A stretch of DNA of 64,000 nucleotides from Oscillatoria sp. SIO1A7 (GTDB lineage Bacteria > Cyanobacteriota > Cyanobacteriia > Cyanobacteriales > Laspinemataceae): the NCBI GenBank assembly GCA_010672965.1, contig JAAHFN010000006.1, forward strand, positions 1 to 64,000. Direction: 5' to 3'. Below the pieces are notes generated by a model, which ran no database searches, was not told the origin of the DNA, and was given only the letters and a program-made list of their open reading frames with translations. Both the position numbers and the translations under genes were made by a program. Shown piece by piece: positions 1-7,415 of the stretch. Positions within the stretch are counted from its first letter, which is position 1, and each line of letters begins with the position of its first letter.

Positions 1-1
1 C

Positions 2-118
2 AAGATTAAATATGAATGGCTTCCAATAGACGCTTATTGTACCTGGGAAATTTTTGTTGACGCTATTGAAACAATTATACGAGAATTTGGAGAAACTTAT
101 GTAATTAATTTTGATTAA
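2..118 (+). CDS. C-terminal end of an unknown protein (cut by window edge)
   Basis: An open frame enters from the left edge and stops at TAA 116-118, giving 38 residues that end in ETYVINFD. The tail is acidic and aromatic-rich and resembles ordinary protein. No motif identifies a family. The start and most of the gene lie outside the window, so no function is proposed. It is followed directly by a palindromic repeat. Confidence 0.45.
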   Translation, partial: KIKYEWLPIDAYCTWEIFVDAIETIIREFGETYVINFD

Positions 119-154
119 CTACTTATTCATTCTTGAAAAATTATCTGTAAGAGA

Positions 155-222
155 CCCACCCACGCCGCCCGCAGGAGGGGAAGAATGGGTCGGCTTCCCC
201 TCCTGCGGGCGGTGTGGGTGGG
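155..222. repeat. Long GC-rich palindrome
   Basis: Two arms of about 29 bases (155-183 and 194-222) are complementary except for one G-T pair, around a 10-base centre. The arms contain CCCGCAGGAGGGGAAG and its complement. It lies between the end of the first gene and gor. There is no T run, so it looks like a dispersed palindromic repeat more than a terminator. The rest of 223-440 holds degenerate short repeats and no gene. Confidence 0.6.
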
Positions 223-440
223 TTGAAAGTATGTCCGGCAGCGAAGTCGTAGCTCTCAGATATCAGGCGATCGCTCTTGTATCAAAAAAGAAATGCTGGG
301 TAATTCTCTTTTATAGCAGTAAGCAGTCAGCTATCAGCAGTCAGCTTTTAGCACAAGCCTTGCCGTTACTAGCAAGGAGCGAGATTTGAACTGTCCGTTC
401 CTTGAGTGCGTAGTGCTATAATTCTCCAGCATTTCAAAAA

Positions 441-1781
441 TTATCGCATTGTCACCAATTCCTCTGCAGTGGAAGGATGAATTGCAACGGTGGCATCAAA
501 GTCTTTCTTCCTCGCTCCCATCACAACGGGAATTGCCATACCTTGAATAATCTCGGCGGCGTCTTTGCCAACAACATGAACGCCCATAACTCGTTCGGTT
601 GGGCCGACAACTATTAGCTTGACCATCACTTTTTCGTCAGCGCCGGTGAGGCTGTGGAACATGGGGCGGAATCGAGCGCGATAGACTTTCACTAGATCGC
701 CATATTTTTCTCGCGCTTCTGCTTCGGTCAAGCCGACGGTGCCCGCTTGTGGCTGGGAAAAAATTGCCGTAGGTACGTTGTGATGGTTTAGATAGCAAGG
801 CCGATGACCAAATATCGTATCGGCGAAGGCTCGTCCTTCAGCGATCGCCACAGGAGTTAGCTCCATTCCGCCAGTGCAATCTCCCACTGCATAGATATGA
901 GGCTGGCTCGTATTGCTATCTACTTTAACGGCGATCGTATCGTTGACTACCTCGACGCCAGCATTCTCTAATTGCAGTCCTTTTAAATTCGGCTTGCGAC
1001 CCGTTGCCGAAAGAACTGCATCTACCAAAAGCGGATCTCCATCTCCAGAAAGAATCACTTTCAGACCCTCTGGGGTTTTTTCAATTTTCCTTACTACCTT
1101 CTCTGTCACGATATTAATCCCGTGCTTTATCATCCCTTCCTGGACATTGGAGCGGATATCTTCATCAAAGCCCCGCAGAACTTGGTCGCGACGGATAATC
1201 TCCGTGACTTCAGAGCCCAAACCATTCATAATTCCGGCAAACTCGACGGCAATATAGCCGCCGCCAATAATTGCCAACCGCTTCGGTTGCTCTTGGAGCA
1301 GGAACATCTCCCGGGAGGTAATGGCATGTTCTATGCCAGGGGTATCTAGCTTATGTGCTTCTCCCCCTACTGCGATTAAAATTGTGTTCGCTGTAATTTT
1401 GCGATCGCCCACCTCCACCGTATGAGGATCGATAAAGCGAGCGAATCCCTCAATTAGCTCTACTCCTGCCTTTTCCAGAGCGCCGATATGCATTTTGCTC
1501 AGACGCAGCACTTCTTTCTGGACGGCATCTATCATTTTTTTCCAGTCAAAGCTGGGTTCTACTTCCGCCCAGCCATAGCCCACCGCATCTTCATATAAAT
1601 GGGAGAAGCTGGAGGCATAGACCATTAGCTTTTTAGGCACGCAGCCGCGAATTACGCAAGTTCCGCCCACTAGGTCCCCTTCGATAATGGCGGTCTTGGC
1701 TCCATAAGAAGCGGCTCGCTTGGAGCCAGCTAGGCCCCCAGAACCAGCACCAATCGTTAATAGGTCGTAATCAAAAGTCAT
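441..1781 (-). CDS. gor: Glutathione-disulfide reductase
   Basis: FAD-dependent enzyme that reduces glutathione disulfide with NADPH in the cytoplasm, part of oxidative-stress defence. Visible motifs: FAD-binding GAGSGG (residues 11-16), redox-active CVIRGC (C42 and C47), a second nucleotide-binding motif GGGYIAVEFAG with downstream arginines fitting NADPH, and the C-terminal HPSTAEE that supplies the catalytic His-Glu pair. At 446 residues the length is normal for the family. I chose the inner ATG at 1781 because GAGG lies 6 bases upstream; an ATG four codons earlier has no such site. The redox motif and HPSTAEE separate it from lipoamide dehydrogenase and mercuric reductase. The gene stands alone between repeat-filled gaps. 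Confidence 0.95.
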   Translation of the reverse strand: MTFDYDLLTIGAGSGGLAGSKRAASYGAKTAIIEGDLVGGTCVIRGCVPKKLMVYASSFSHLYEDAVGYGWAEVEPSFDWKKMIDAVQKEVLRLSKMHIGALEKAGVELIEGFARFIDPHTVEVGDRKITANTILIAVGGEAHKLDTPGIEHAITSREMFLLQEQPKRLAIIGGGYIAVEFAGIMNGLGSEVTEIIRRDQVLRGFDEDIRSNVQEGMIKHGINIVTEKVVRKIEKTPEGLKVILSGDGDPLLVDAVLSATGRKPNLKGLQLENAGVEVVNDTIAVKVDSNTSQPHIYAVGDCTGGMELTPVAIAEGRAFADTIFGHRPCYLNHHNVPTAIFSQPQAGTVGLTEAEAREKYGDLVKVYRARFRPMFHSLTGADEKVMVKLIVVGPTERVMGVHVVGKDAAEIIQGMAIPVVMGARKKDFDATVAIHPSTAEELVTMR

Positions 1782-1865
1782 TTTTAGCCTCATGCGATCG
1801 CTATCGGGGCAGAGAAAATTCCACCCCTACCATCCACCATAGAGGAGCTTTCTACCCCCTTGCAT

Positions 1866-2237
1866 TATATAGGGCTTGCTGAAAAAGGCAGAGTGCAGGG
1901 AGTGTGGGGAGGGAGCATTTCAATTTCGTACCCGGACGCCTAACGCCTAAAGGCGCGGCTACACAAAACTTAGCCCGGAGCGGGCTACCGATTGCAAAAG
2001 TGAAATGCTCCCTGTGGGGAGGTGTCGGAGGTGTGGGGAGAGGGGGAGAGAGGGGAGGTGTGGGGAGTGTGGGGAGAGAGGGGAGAGAGGGGAGAACTTT
2101 CAGCACACTTCCCACCCTTCCCACACTTCCCCACCCTTCCCACACTTCCCCACCCTTCCCACACTCCCCACACCTCCCCACCCTTCCCACACTTCCCACA
2201 CCCCAGGCTTTTGGATTTATACAGCAAGCCCTATATA
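1866..2237. repeat. Composite element with 16-bp perfect terminal inverted repeats
   Basis: The ends are TATATAGGGCTTGCTG (1866-1881) and its exact complement (2222-2237). Inside are two oppositely oriented G-rich and C-rich minisatellites (GTGGGGAG-type units about 1898-1910 and 2013-2090; CCCACACTTCC-type units 2100-2205). A second element (1911-2012) sits inside the G-rich arm. Small open frames here are translations of the minisatellite and are not genes. Confidence 0.7.
1911..2012. mobile_element. MITE-like element, GGGAGCATTTCA family, copy A
   Basis: Begins GGGAGCATTTCAATTT and ends AAAGTGAAATGCTCCC. The 8 bases TGTGGGGA occur immediately on both sides (1903-1910 and 2013-2020), as expected of a target-site duplication. 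Because the target is itself a minisatellite, this copy alone is weak evidence; copies B, D and E show the same at unique targets. The core contains an 'acgcctaaaggcg' palindrome. No open frame. Confidence 0.7.
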
Positions 2238-2259
2238 TATAAGAGGCAATTTTTCAATT

Positions 2260-2294
2260 GGACCCTATTGACTGGCAGCCAATAGGGTCCTTTT
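2260..2294 (+). terminator. Hairpin followed by T run
   Basis: Arms GGACCCTATTG (2260-2270) and CAATAGGGTCC (2280-2290) are perfectly complementary with a 9-base loop, followed by TTTT. It resembles a factor-independent terminator on the plus strand, but no gene is visible upstream. It may be an isolated palindrome. Confidence 0.4.
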
Positions 2295-3126
2295 ATATAT
2301 ACAAATTATTTATACTCTTTATAAGAAAGCGATAAGTCCTGAGAATATTTTGGCTATCCTAGATTTTTGGTAACTTGCAACTCCAATTTAAGAAAATTTC
2401 AAGGTTTGCTCTGCTCTTTTTGAGTAATTCTGTATCATATGTAACTTTTTGCACTATATTCAAGAAAGCCCTTATTTTTTTTGAAGTAACTATCGATTTT
2501 CAATTATTCTTCAATAGAATTTATTTGCTACATTAGCAATCAACTCAATTTTCCAAAAAAGCGTTAGATACCGCCCCAGAAAACCTTACAAAAATTTTGT
2601 AAAGATAGGTTGAAAATGTGTTAAACTCGATCGCGAACGATCGATACTGCGCCTTTCTTCATAGCAGTTGGATTATCCTTATGTGTTTTCACAGATATTA
2701 AATTAAGTAATGCTACCGAGAAGAATTTCCTCACCATTACTGATGTAGTTTTAAAGCTCTGAAGGCTATCATTGTCGATAGAGACCACAAACTTCTTCGG
2801 ATGCACCGGGCATAATATTATTTTAAAAAGTTTAAGAATAAAGAAAATCGAAGACGGCACCAAATACGATTTAAAAGGTCCTCGATATATCCGTGTTTCT
2901 TCTATATATTACTGTTATTGAAAATTAAGCCTTTTGGCTGACGAAATTAAGTTTACAATACTTAATAATGTAAATAAGAGCAGAAGGAGCGATCGACCCA
3001 GATAAAAACAAAACCAGCCTTGCAGGCCACCTCCAGCCCAAAGACAAGGGATAGAGTTTATATACCTAAAGCAAAGCCAATTGCAGTTATATTCTTAACG
3101 ATCTCTTCCAGCAATTAGTAAACTAC
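2295..3126. other. AT-rich gap without a convincing gene
   Basis: More than 800 bases of AT-rich sequence with no repeats of the kinds that fill other gaps. One 80-codon minus-strand frame (2621-2863, TTG start, no ribosome site) has a protein-like composition but matches nothing I know. The downstream part must hold the regulatory region of the chemosensory cluster. Confidence 0.5.
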
Positions 3127-3154
3127 TTGACTTACTAAGAGTCTAGTCTATAGT
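3127..3154 (+). promoter_or_regulatory. Putative sigma-70 type promoter of the chemosensory cluster
   Basis: TTGACT (3127-3132) and TATAGT (3149-3154) are separated by 16 bases and lie just upstream of a good ribosome site (AAAAGGAG, about 3161-3168) and the ATG at 3178. The match to the consensus is direct. Use of this promoter is inferred. Confidence 0.5.
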
Positions 3155-3177
3155 AATGATAAAAGGAGCAAGCATAA

Positions 3178-4401
3178 ATGATAACTGCGGCAGCAATGGA
3201 AAAAACGGCAATCCCATCTGAAACGAAAACTAAGTCGTCAAAAGAAAGGTCAGCGCAGAAAGAGGCGTCGCCACTAAAGATTTTGCAGAATATAGTGCAA
3301 AAAAAGATTTCTGGCAGGTTGACGGTGCGCGACCCGAATGACGAGTCAATTTTTTGGCGCGTTCATTTTGGCAATGGTAAGGTGCATTTTGCTACTAGCG
3401 CTATGGGTAAAAGGGAGAGGTTAGAGTATATTTTGCAAAGGTATTGTCCGGGGCTAGACTGTAAATCAGCGGGAAGGTTTAAGTCGGATTACGAGCTAAT
3501 TTGCCATTACTGGAAGGCAGAAAAACTGTCTTTGCAGCAAGCGCGCAAGCTAATGTTCGTGCTGAGCCAGGAAGCATTCGTACAGCTATTAGCTTTACCA
3601 AAAGCAGTCGTCCAGTTTGAGAAAACTGTAGGACTAGATCCGATTTTGTTGTCCGTGCCTCTAAAAGAGGTAATTTTGCCTATGCGAGGGACTATAAATC
3701 AGTGGCAGCAACTGCGACCGGAAATCAATTCTCCTTTCCAGCGGTTAGAGCTAAAGAACTTGGAAGAACTGCCCAACCTGCTGTGGCAAAAGGTGCGGGA
3801 CATTAAATACATCCAAGCTCTGGGTAAAATTCTGGCTAAGAATCTGTCTTTGTACGAACTCGCCCGCCATTTAAAAACCGATACATTATCTTTAGCTGCT
3901 TTGTTGCAGCCATTGGTGCGAGCCGGAGCAGTAGAAGTAAATCCCTATCGCTGTCCTCAATCTAACAGCGGACCGATTATTGCCTGCATTGATGACAGCA
4001 GTACGGTGCAGCGAAACGTGAAAATGATTTTGGAGGCAGCAGGCTTTCGGGTGCTGGGAATCTCAGAACCGGCAAAAGCCTTGAGTGCTTTAGCTCGTTA
4101 TAAGCCAGCGTTGGTATTAATGGACATAAATATGCCAGAAATAAACGGCTATGAACTGTCGCGCTTGCTGCGACAGTCCGACCAGTTGCAGGAAGTTCCG
4201 ATTGTTATGCTAACTGGGCGAGATGGCTTGATTGATAAGTTGCGGGCTCGCATGGTAGGCGCTAATGACTATATAACTAAACCCTTTGAGCCACAACAAC
4301 TTTTGGCAACTGTTAGGGACCACCTGGAAGAACCTAAGAATCGATTGGAGCCTATGGCGAGTTCTGGCAATATTGGTGGGGTGCAGTTGGCTTATAGCTA
4401 A
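3178..4401 (+). CDS. PatA-type response regulator (PATAN domain + receiver), copy 1
   Basis: 407 residues. Residues about 35-260 form a PATAN-like region with the typical FGNGKVHFAT segment. Residues about 265-385 form a CheY-like receiver with acidic pocket CIDDS, phospho-acceptor D316 in LMDINMPEINGYEL, and the conserved KPF lysine. Proteins of this make-up (PixG/PilG/TaxP1 in Synechocystis, PatA in Nostoc) act in phototaxis, pilus control or heterocyst patterning. The following CheW and CheA genes favour a motility role. The start is supported by AAAAGGAG nine bases upstream. The first 30 residues are Lys/Ser-rich and poorly conserved. A paralogue of nearly equal length lies downstream, separated by 1.1 kb of repeats. 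Confidence 0.85.
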   Translation: MITAAAMEKTAIPSETKTKSSKERSAQKEASPLKILQNIVQKKISGRLTVRDPNDESIFWRVHFGNGKVHFATSAMGKRERLEYILQRYCPGLDCKSAGRFKSDYELICHYWKAEKLSLQQARKLMFVLSQEAFVQLLALPKAVVQFEKTVGLDPILLSVPLKEVILPMRGTINQWQQLRPEINSPFQRLELKNLEELPNLLWQKVRDIKYIQALGKILAKNLSLYELARHLKTDTLSLAALLQPLVRAGAVEVNPYRCPQSNSGPIIACIDDSSTVQRNVKMILEAAGFRVLGISEPAKALSALARYKPALVLMDINMPEINGYELSRLLRQSDQLQEVPIVMLTGRDGLIDKLRARMVGANDYITKPFEPQQLLATVRDHLEEPKNRLEPMASSGNIGGVQLAYS

Positions 4402-4405
4402 TACA

Positions 4406-4453
4406 GCAGCTCTCAGCTCTCAGCTCTCAGCTCTCAGCTCTCAGCTCTCAGCT
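4406..4453. repeat. Heptanucleotide tandem repeat AGCTCTC
   Basis: About six uninterrupted copies of the 7-mer AGCTCTC directly after the stop codon of the first PatA-like gene. Short tandemly repeated heptamers are common between genes in filamentous cyanobacteria. Confidence 0.85.
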
Positions 4454-5124
4454 TATGCCTTGAGCTAAGCTGTAGCTTTTCTGCAGGACTATTCCAGAAG
4501 CTTTGACTAGCTGTCAATTATCAAAGATCGAGTATGCGTAGTGCTATAAAGCTCGCGATCGCTCTTCTGGACTAGAGACAAAGCGGTGCATCTTCCCTTT
4601 CCTCTCCCTTTCTTCATTTCCATCCCCAAGAGCTACAGAATAATACTGGGACCTCAACATAGACCGTTACAAGTTAGATCGGCAAGATCCTCGCTGTATG
4701 GGTAAATTATTAAAAAATAGAGTAATATTAAGAAATAATTTAAAAGAAAAATTAGGGGACAAAGCTGGCCTTTGTCTAAAAATCCTTTGGCGAAAAATGC
4801 GCTAAGGAGTTCCCTCTAAGTAAAAAAGCGGGCGATCGGCTTTGTAGAAAAAAACTGAAATCTGGCTGCACGACTATTTCTCGATCGAAGTCTCTATGAC
4901 AGTCTCGATTGAAATAGTCGGGCGTGCATGGGAGCGCTTGAGGTGATTCGGGGCGACAAGCTTAATAGATATGGAGGTTAGGGGAGGTCCGTTACAGAGT
5001 AGAGAGTAATAATGCCAGCAAGCATTTGGAGACAGCAAGCGGGCTAACCCATTTCTTTGAAATGGGGAAAACATTTTCGCGCTTGGGTGTCCAGAAGAAT
5101 AGCTGGTCTCAAAGGGACTTGCTC
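4454..5124. other. Intergenic stretch with one hairpin
   Basis: No gene seen. At 4871-4920 there is an imperfect palindrome with arms CGACTATTTC and GAAATAGTCG. The remainder is AT-rich and unremarkable. Confidence 0.4.
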
Positions 5125-5415
5125 GGGAGCATTTCAATGAATGCAATTGCCTAAGCTAAGGAAGAGCGGTGTAGGTTGGACCCGCCATCAACGAAACCCA
5201 ACAATATAGCGTTTCTCGCTCTTGGTGTGAGATATCTGGGCGTTGCATCCCAATACAAGACTCTCGTTCTACAGCCCAGGCAGTCTCGGGGATGCTGTCG
5301 CCCCTACCAGATCGTTCATTACACTTATTTGAGAGTGCGATTCGTTTGGGTGGGTTTCGTTGATGGCGGGCCCAACCTCAACCCAACCTACTGGTTACAA
5401 AAGTGAAATGCTCCC
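5125..5415. mobile_element. MITE-like element, GGGAGCATTTCA family, copy B, with nested inserts
   Basis: Outer ends are GGGAGCATTTCA and TGAAATGCTCCC. The 8 bases ACTTGCTC flank both sides (5117-5124 and 5416-5423), a clear target duplication at a unique target. Inside, a second inverted repeat (GTAGGTTGGACCCGCCATCAACG near 5170 and its complement near 5350-5395) encloses a segment (about 5206-5337) related to the elements at 29605, 41447 and 41616. The copy is therefore an element within an element within an element. Confidence 0.75.
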
Positions 5416-5535
5416 ACTTGCTCTCAAGCGGACTCAGAACCAGCACTTCGCGCAAACTACAAGGGAGAATTGCTAGCTACTCCGCCCCCAAAAGCCGATC
5501 GCCAATAGCGAAAAAAAGCTGTTTTTGGTGTATCT

Positions 5536-6762
5536 ATGACTGTTTCTTTGATATCAGAGCCTCAGAGGTCGGGAGCTACTCCGATGCTGGTTCAGCCTTT
5601 TCAGGCCCTACAGACCGTTGCGGCCAAGCAAATGTCAGGTCGCTTGAGCTTCCGGGCTCCCCAAGAAAGTCAAGCCCTTTGGCAAATATATTTGGGAGGT
5701 GGCAAAATTCATTTTGCTACCAGTACCATAGGTCAGCGAGAACGCTTGGCTTATTTTCTGCAATGGTACTACCCGGAGCTGCAACCCCAAGCATTGCCAA
5801 AGTCTAGCTGCGACTATCAGTTCGTTTGCGATTGCTGGAAAGAAGGCCAATTGTCTTTGGAACAAGTTCGCAAGCTCTTGTTTTGGATGATTCAGGAAGC
5901 GATCGTCCAGGTACTGGCCTTGCCTAAATCGGTACTGAAATATGACAAAACTGCGGGACTCGACCCAATTCTGTTGTCGCAACCCCTCAATAAGGTGGTT
6001 CTGCCCATGCGAGGAGCTATAAAAAATTGGCAGCAGTTGCAACCGGAGATTAGTTCTCCCTTTCAGCGACCGAAGGTAAAAAATATCGAGCTTATTCCCA
6101 AAGTGATTCGGCAGCATACCCAGAACCTTGAATTTATAAAATCTCTAGAGATAGTTCTGCAAGAGGGTCTTTGTCTTTATGAAGCAGCTAGAGCTTTAAA
6201 AACTGATGCTTTAGGAATGGCCCGTTTGTGGCAGCCGCTAGTGCAGGCCGGAGCGATCGCGATGACTTCTTATGTCGAGAGCTGTTGTAGATGTCGGCAA
6301 GCCGACGATCGCCTGGTTATTGCTTGCATAGATGACAGCCTGGTATTGCAGCGGAATGTGGCAGCAATTTTAGAAGCTGGAGGCTACCGAACGATTTCTA
6401 TCACCGAACCTGCTAAAGCATTAACTGCTTTAGTTAGATATAAACCAGCTCTGATCTTAATGGACGTTGATATGCCCGATATCAATGGCTACGAACTTTG
6501 TCGGATGCTTCACCAAGCGTCGAGCTTGAAGAATATACCAATTGTTATGCTAACCGGGCGAGAGGCTATGGTAGATAAATTGCGAGCTAGGATGGCAGGG
6601 GCTAAGGGATTTATAACCAAGCCCTTTAAACCGATTAAGCTATTGAGCATGGTTGAGAAAAAACTTTCAATTCGTCTTGCTTTGGATACTGAAGGCGAGA
6701 TGAAGAATAATATAGCTATCGGGGAGAAGGGCAAAGGGCGATCGCTGTTGCCAAGATTGTAG
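5536..6762 (+). CDS. PatA-type response regulator (PATAN domain + receiver), copy 2
   Basis: 408 residues, closely similar along its whole length to the gene at 3178 (shared segments such as KIHFATSTIGQRERLAY, LPKSVLKYDKTAGLDPILL, MLTGREAMVDKLRARM). It has an N-terminal PATAN region and a C-terminal receiver with CIDDS, phospho-acceptor D310 and KPF. It starts a tight run with the CheW gene 57 bases downstream and CheA 8 bases after that. In the usual pix/tax/pil gene order a PatA protein is followed by a stand-alone CheY; here a second PatA-like protein sits in that place, apparently from tandem duplication. No strong ribosome site precedes the ATG. Confidence 0.85.
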   Translation: MTVSLISEPQRSGATPMLVQPFQALQTVAAKQMSGRLSFRAPQESQALWQIYLGGGKIHFATSTIGQRERLAYFLQWYYPELQPQALPKSSCDYQFVCDCWKEGQLSLEQVRKLLFWMIQEAIVQVLALPKSVLKYDKTAGLDPILLSQPLNKVVLPMRGAIKNWQQLQPEISSPFQRPKVKNIELIPKVIRQHTQNLEFIKSLEIVLQEGLCLYEAARALKTDALGMARLWQPLVQAGAIAMTSYVESCCRCRQADDRLVIACIDDSLVLQRNVAAILEAGGYRTISITEPAKALTALVRYKPALILMDVDMPDINGYELCRMLHQASSLKNIPIVMLTGREAMVDKLRARMAGAKGFITKPFKPIKLLSMVEKKLSIRLALDTEGEMKNNIAIGEKGKGRSLLPRL

Positions 6763-6819
6763 CCTAAATAGAATAGCATAGCATTTTTTTACATAAAGGC
6801 AGATTGGGACTAAACATGA

Positions 6820-7407
6820 GTGAAAGAGTATTTTGATATTCAATTAGGCAAACGGGCTCGCTTGGTGCTACCATCGGAAGTGATGGCAGAAACAATAGCT
6901 GTCGAACGAGGCGCAATTTGTCCGATTCCGGGAATAACAGACGCTTACCTGGGAGTTTTGTATCGACGCGGTCAATTATTATGGGTATTGGATTTGGCTG
7001 AATTTTTGAGCGCATCGATGGGACTTAAACTCCCTCCTTTGCCCGAGGGGGGATTAACCATGTCTGACCGGCTGACTCTGGTTGTGTTAACAGAGCCTAG
7101 CTCGGGGAATAATTCGGGTAAAAATTCGGGTAAAGACTCGGAAAAAAAAACAACTGATAGTAGCGCTCGGAAGGAGGCATCGCAGCAATCTCAAATTATC
7201 TGCGCGGTATCGGCTGTCAGGGGAATAGTTAGTTTACATCCAGGGAGTTTTGAACCGCTGCCGCCGAAAGCAAAAAGAGTGGTGGGAGGTTATTTTTCTG
7301 GTTTAGCAGAAATTCAGGAGAGAGGGGAAGACAAAACAACAGCTATTGCCGCCGTTCTCAATGTGGCAGCTTTATTTGCTGGACTTGAAACAAATGGCAA
7401 GGCTTAG
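6820..7407 (+). CDS. CheW-like coupling protein
   Basis: 195 residues covering one CheW domain (FDIQLGKRARLVLPSEVMAE, PGITDAYLGVLYRRGQLLWVLDL, and a C-terminal VLNVAALF). CheW adaptors tie the histidine kinase to a membrane chemoreceptor. A Ser/Lys/Gly-rich loop (GNNSGKNSGKDSEK, residues about 92-120) is unusual for the family. GTG is the start; the overlapping ATG at 6816 runs into a stop after a few codons. The TAG stop overlaps the AGGAGG ribosome site of cheA, so the two genes are almost certainly co-transcribed. No receptor gene is present in the window. Confidence 0.8.
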   Translation: MKEYFDIQLGKRARLVLPSEVMAETIAVERGAICPIPGITDAYLGVLYRRGQLLWVLDLAEFLSASMGLKLPPLPEGGLTMSDRLTLVVLTEPSSGNNSGKNSGKDSEKKTTDSSARKEASQQSQIICAVSAVRGIVSLHPGSFEPLPPKAKRVVGGYFSGLAEIQERGEDKTTAIAAVLNVAALFAGLETNGKA

Positions 7408-7415
7408 GAGGCAAA

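Noticed and set aside
2621-2863. 80-codon minus-strand frame
   Set aside because: TTG start, no ribosome site, no family match. The composition is protein-like, so I leave it as a possibility but not a feature.
3178-6762. Heterocyst-pattern gene patA
   Set aside because: Domain order fits PatA, but the CheW and CheA genes alongside indicate a chemosensory (PixG/PilG-type) role. No heterocyst genes are present.
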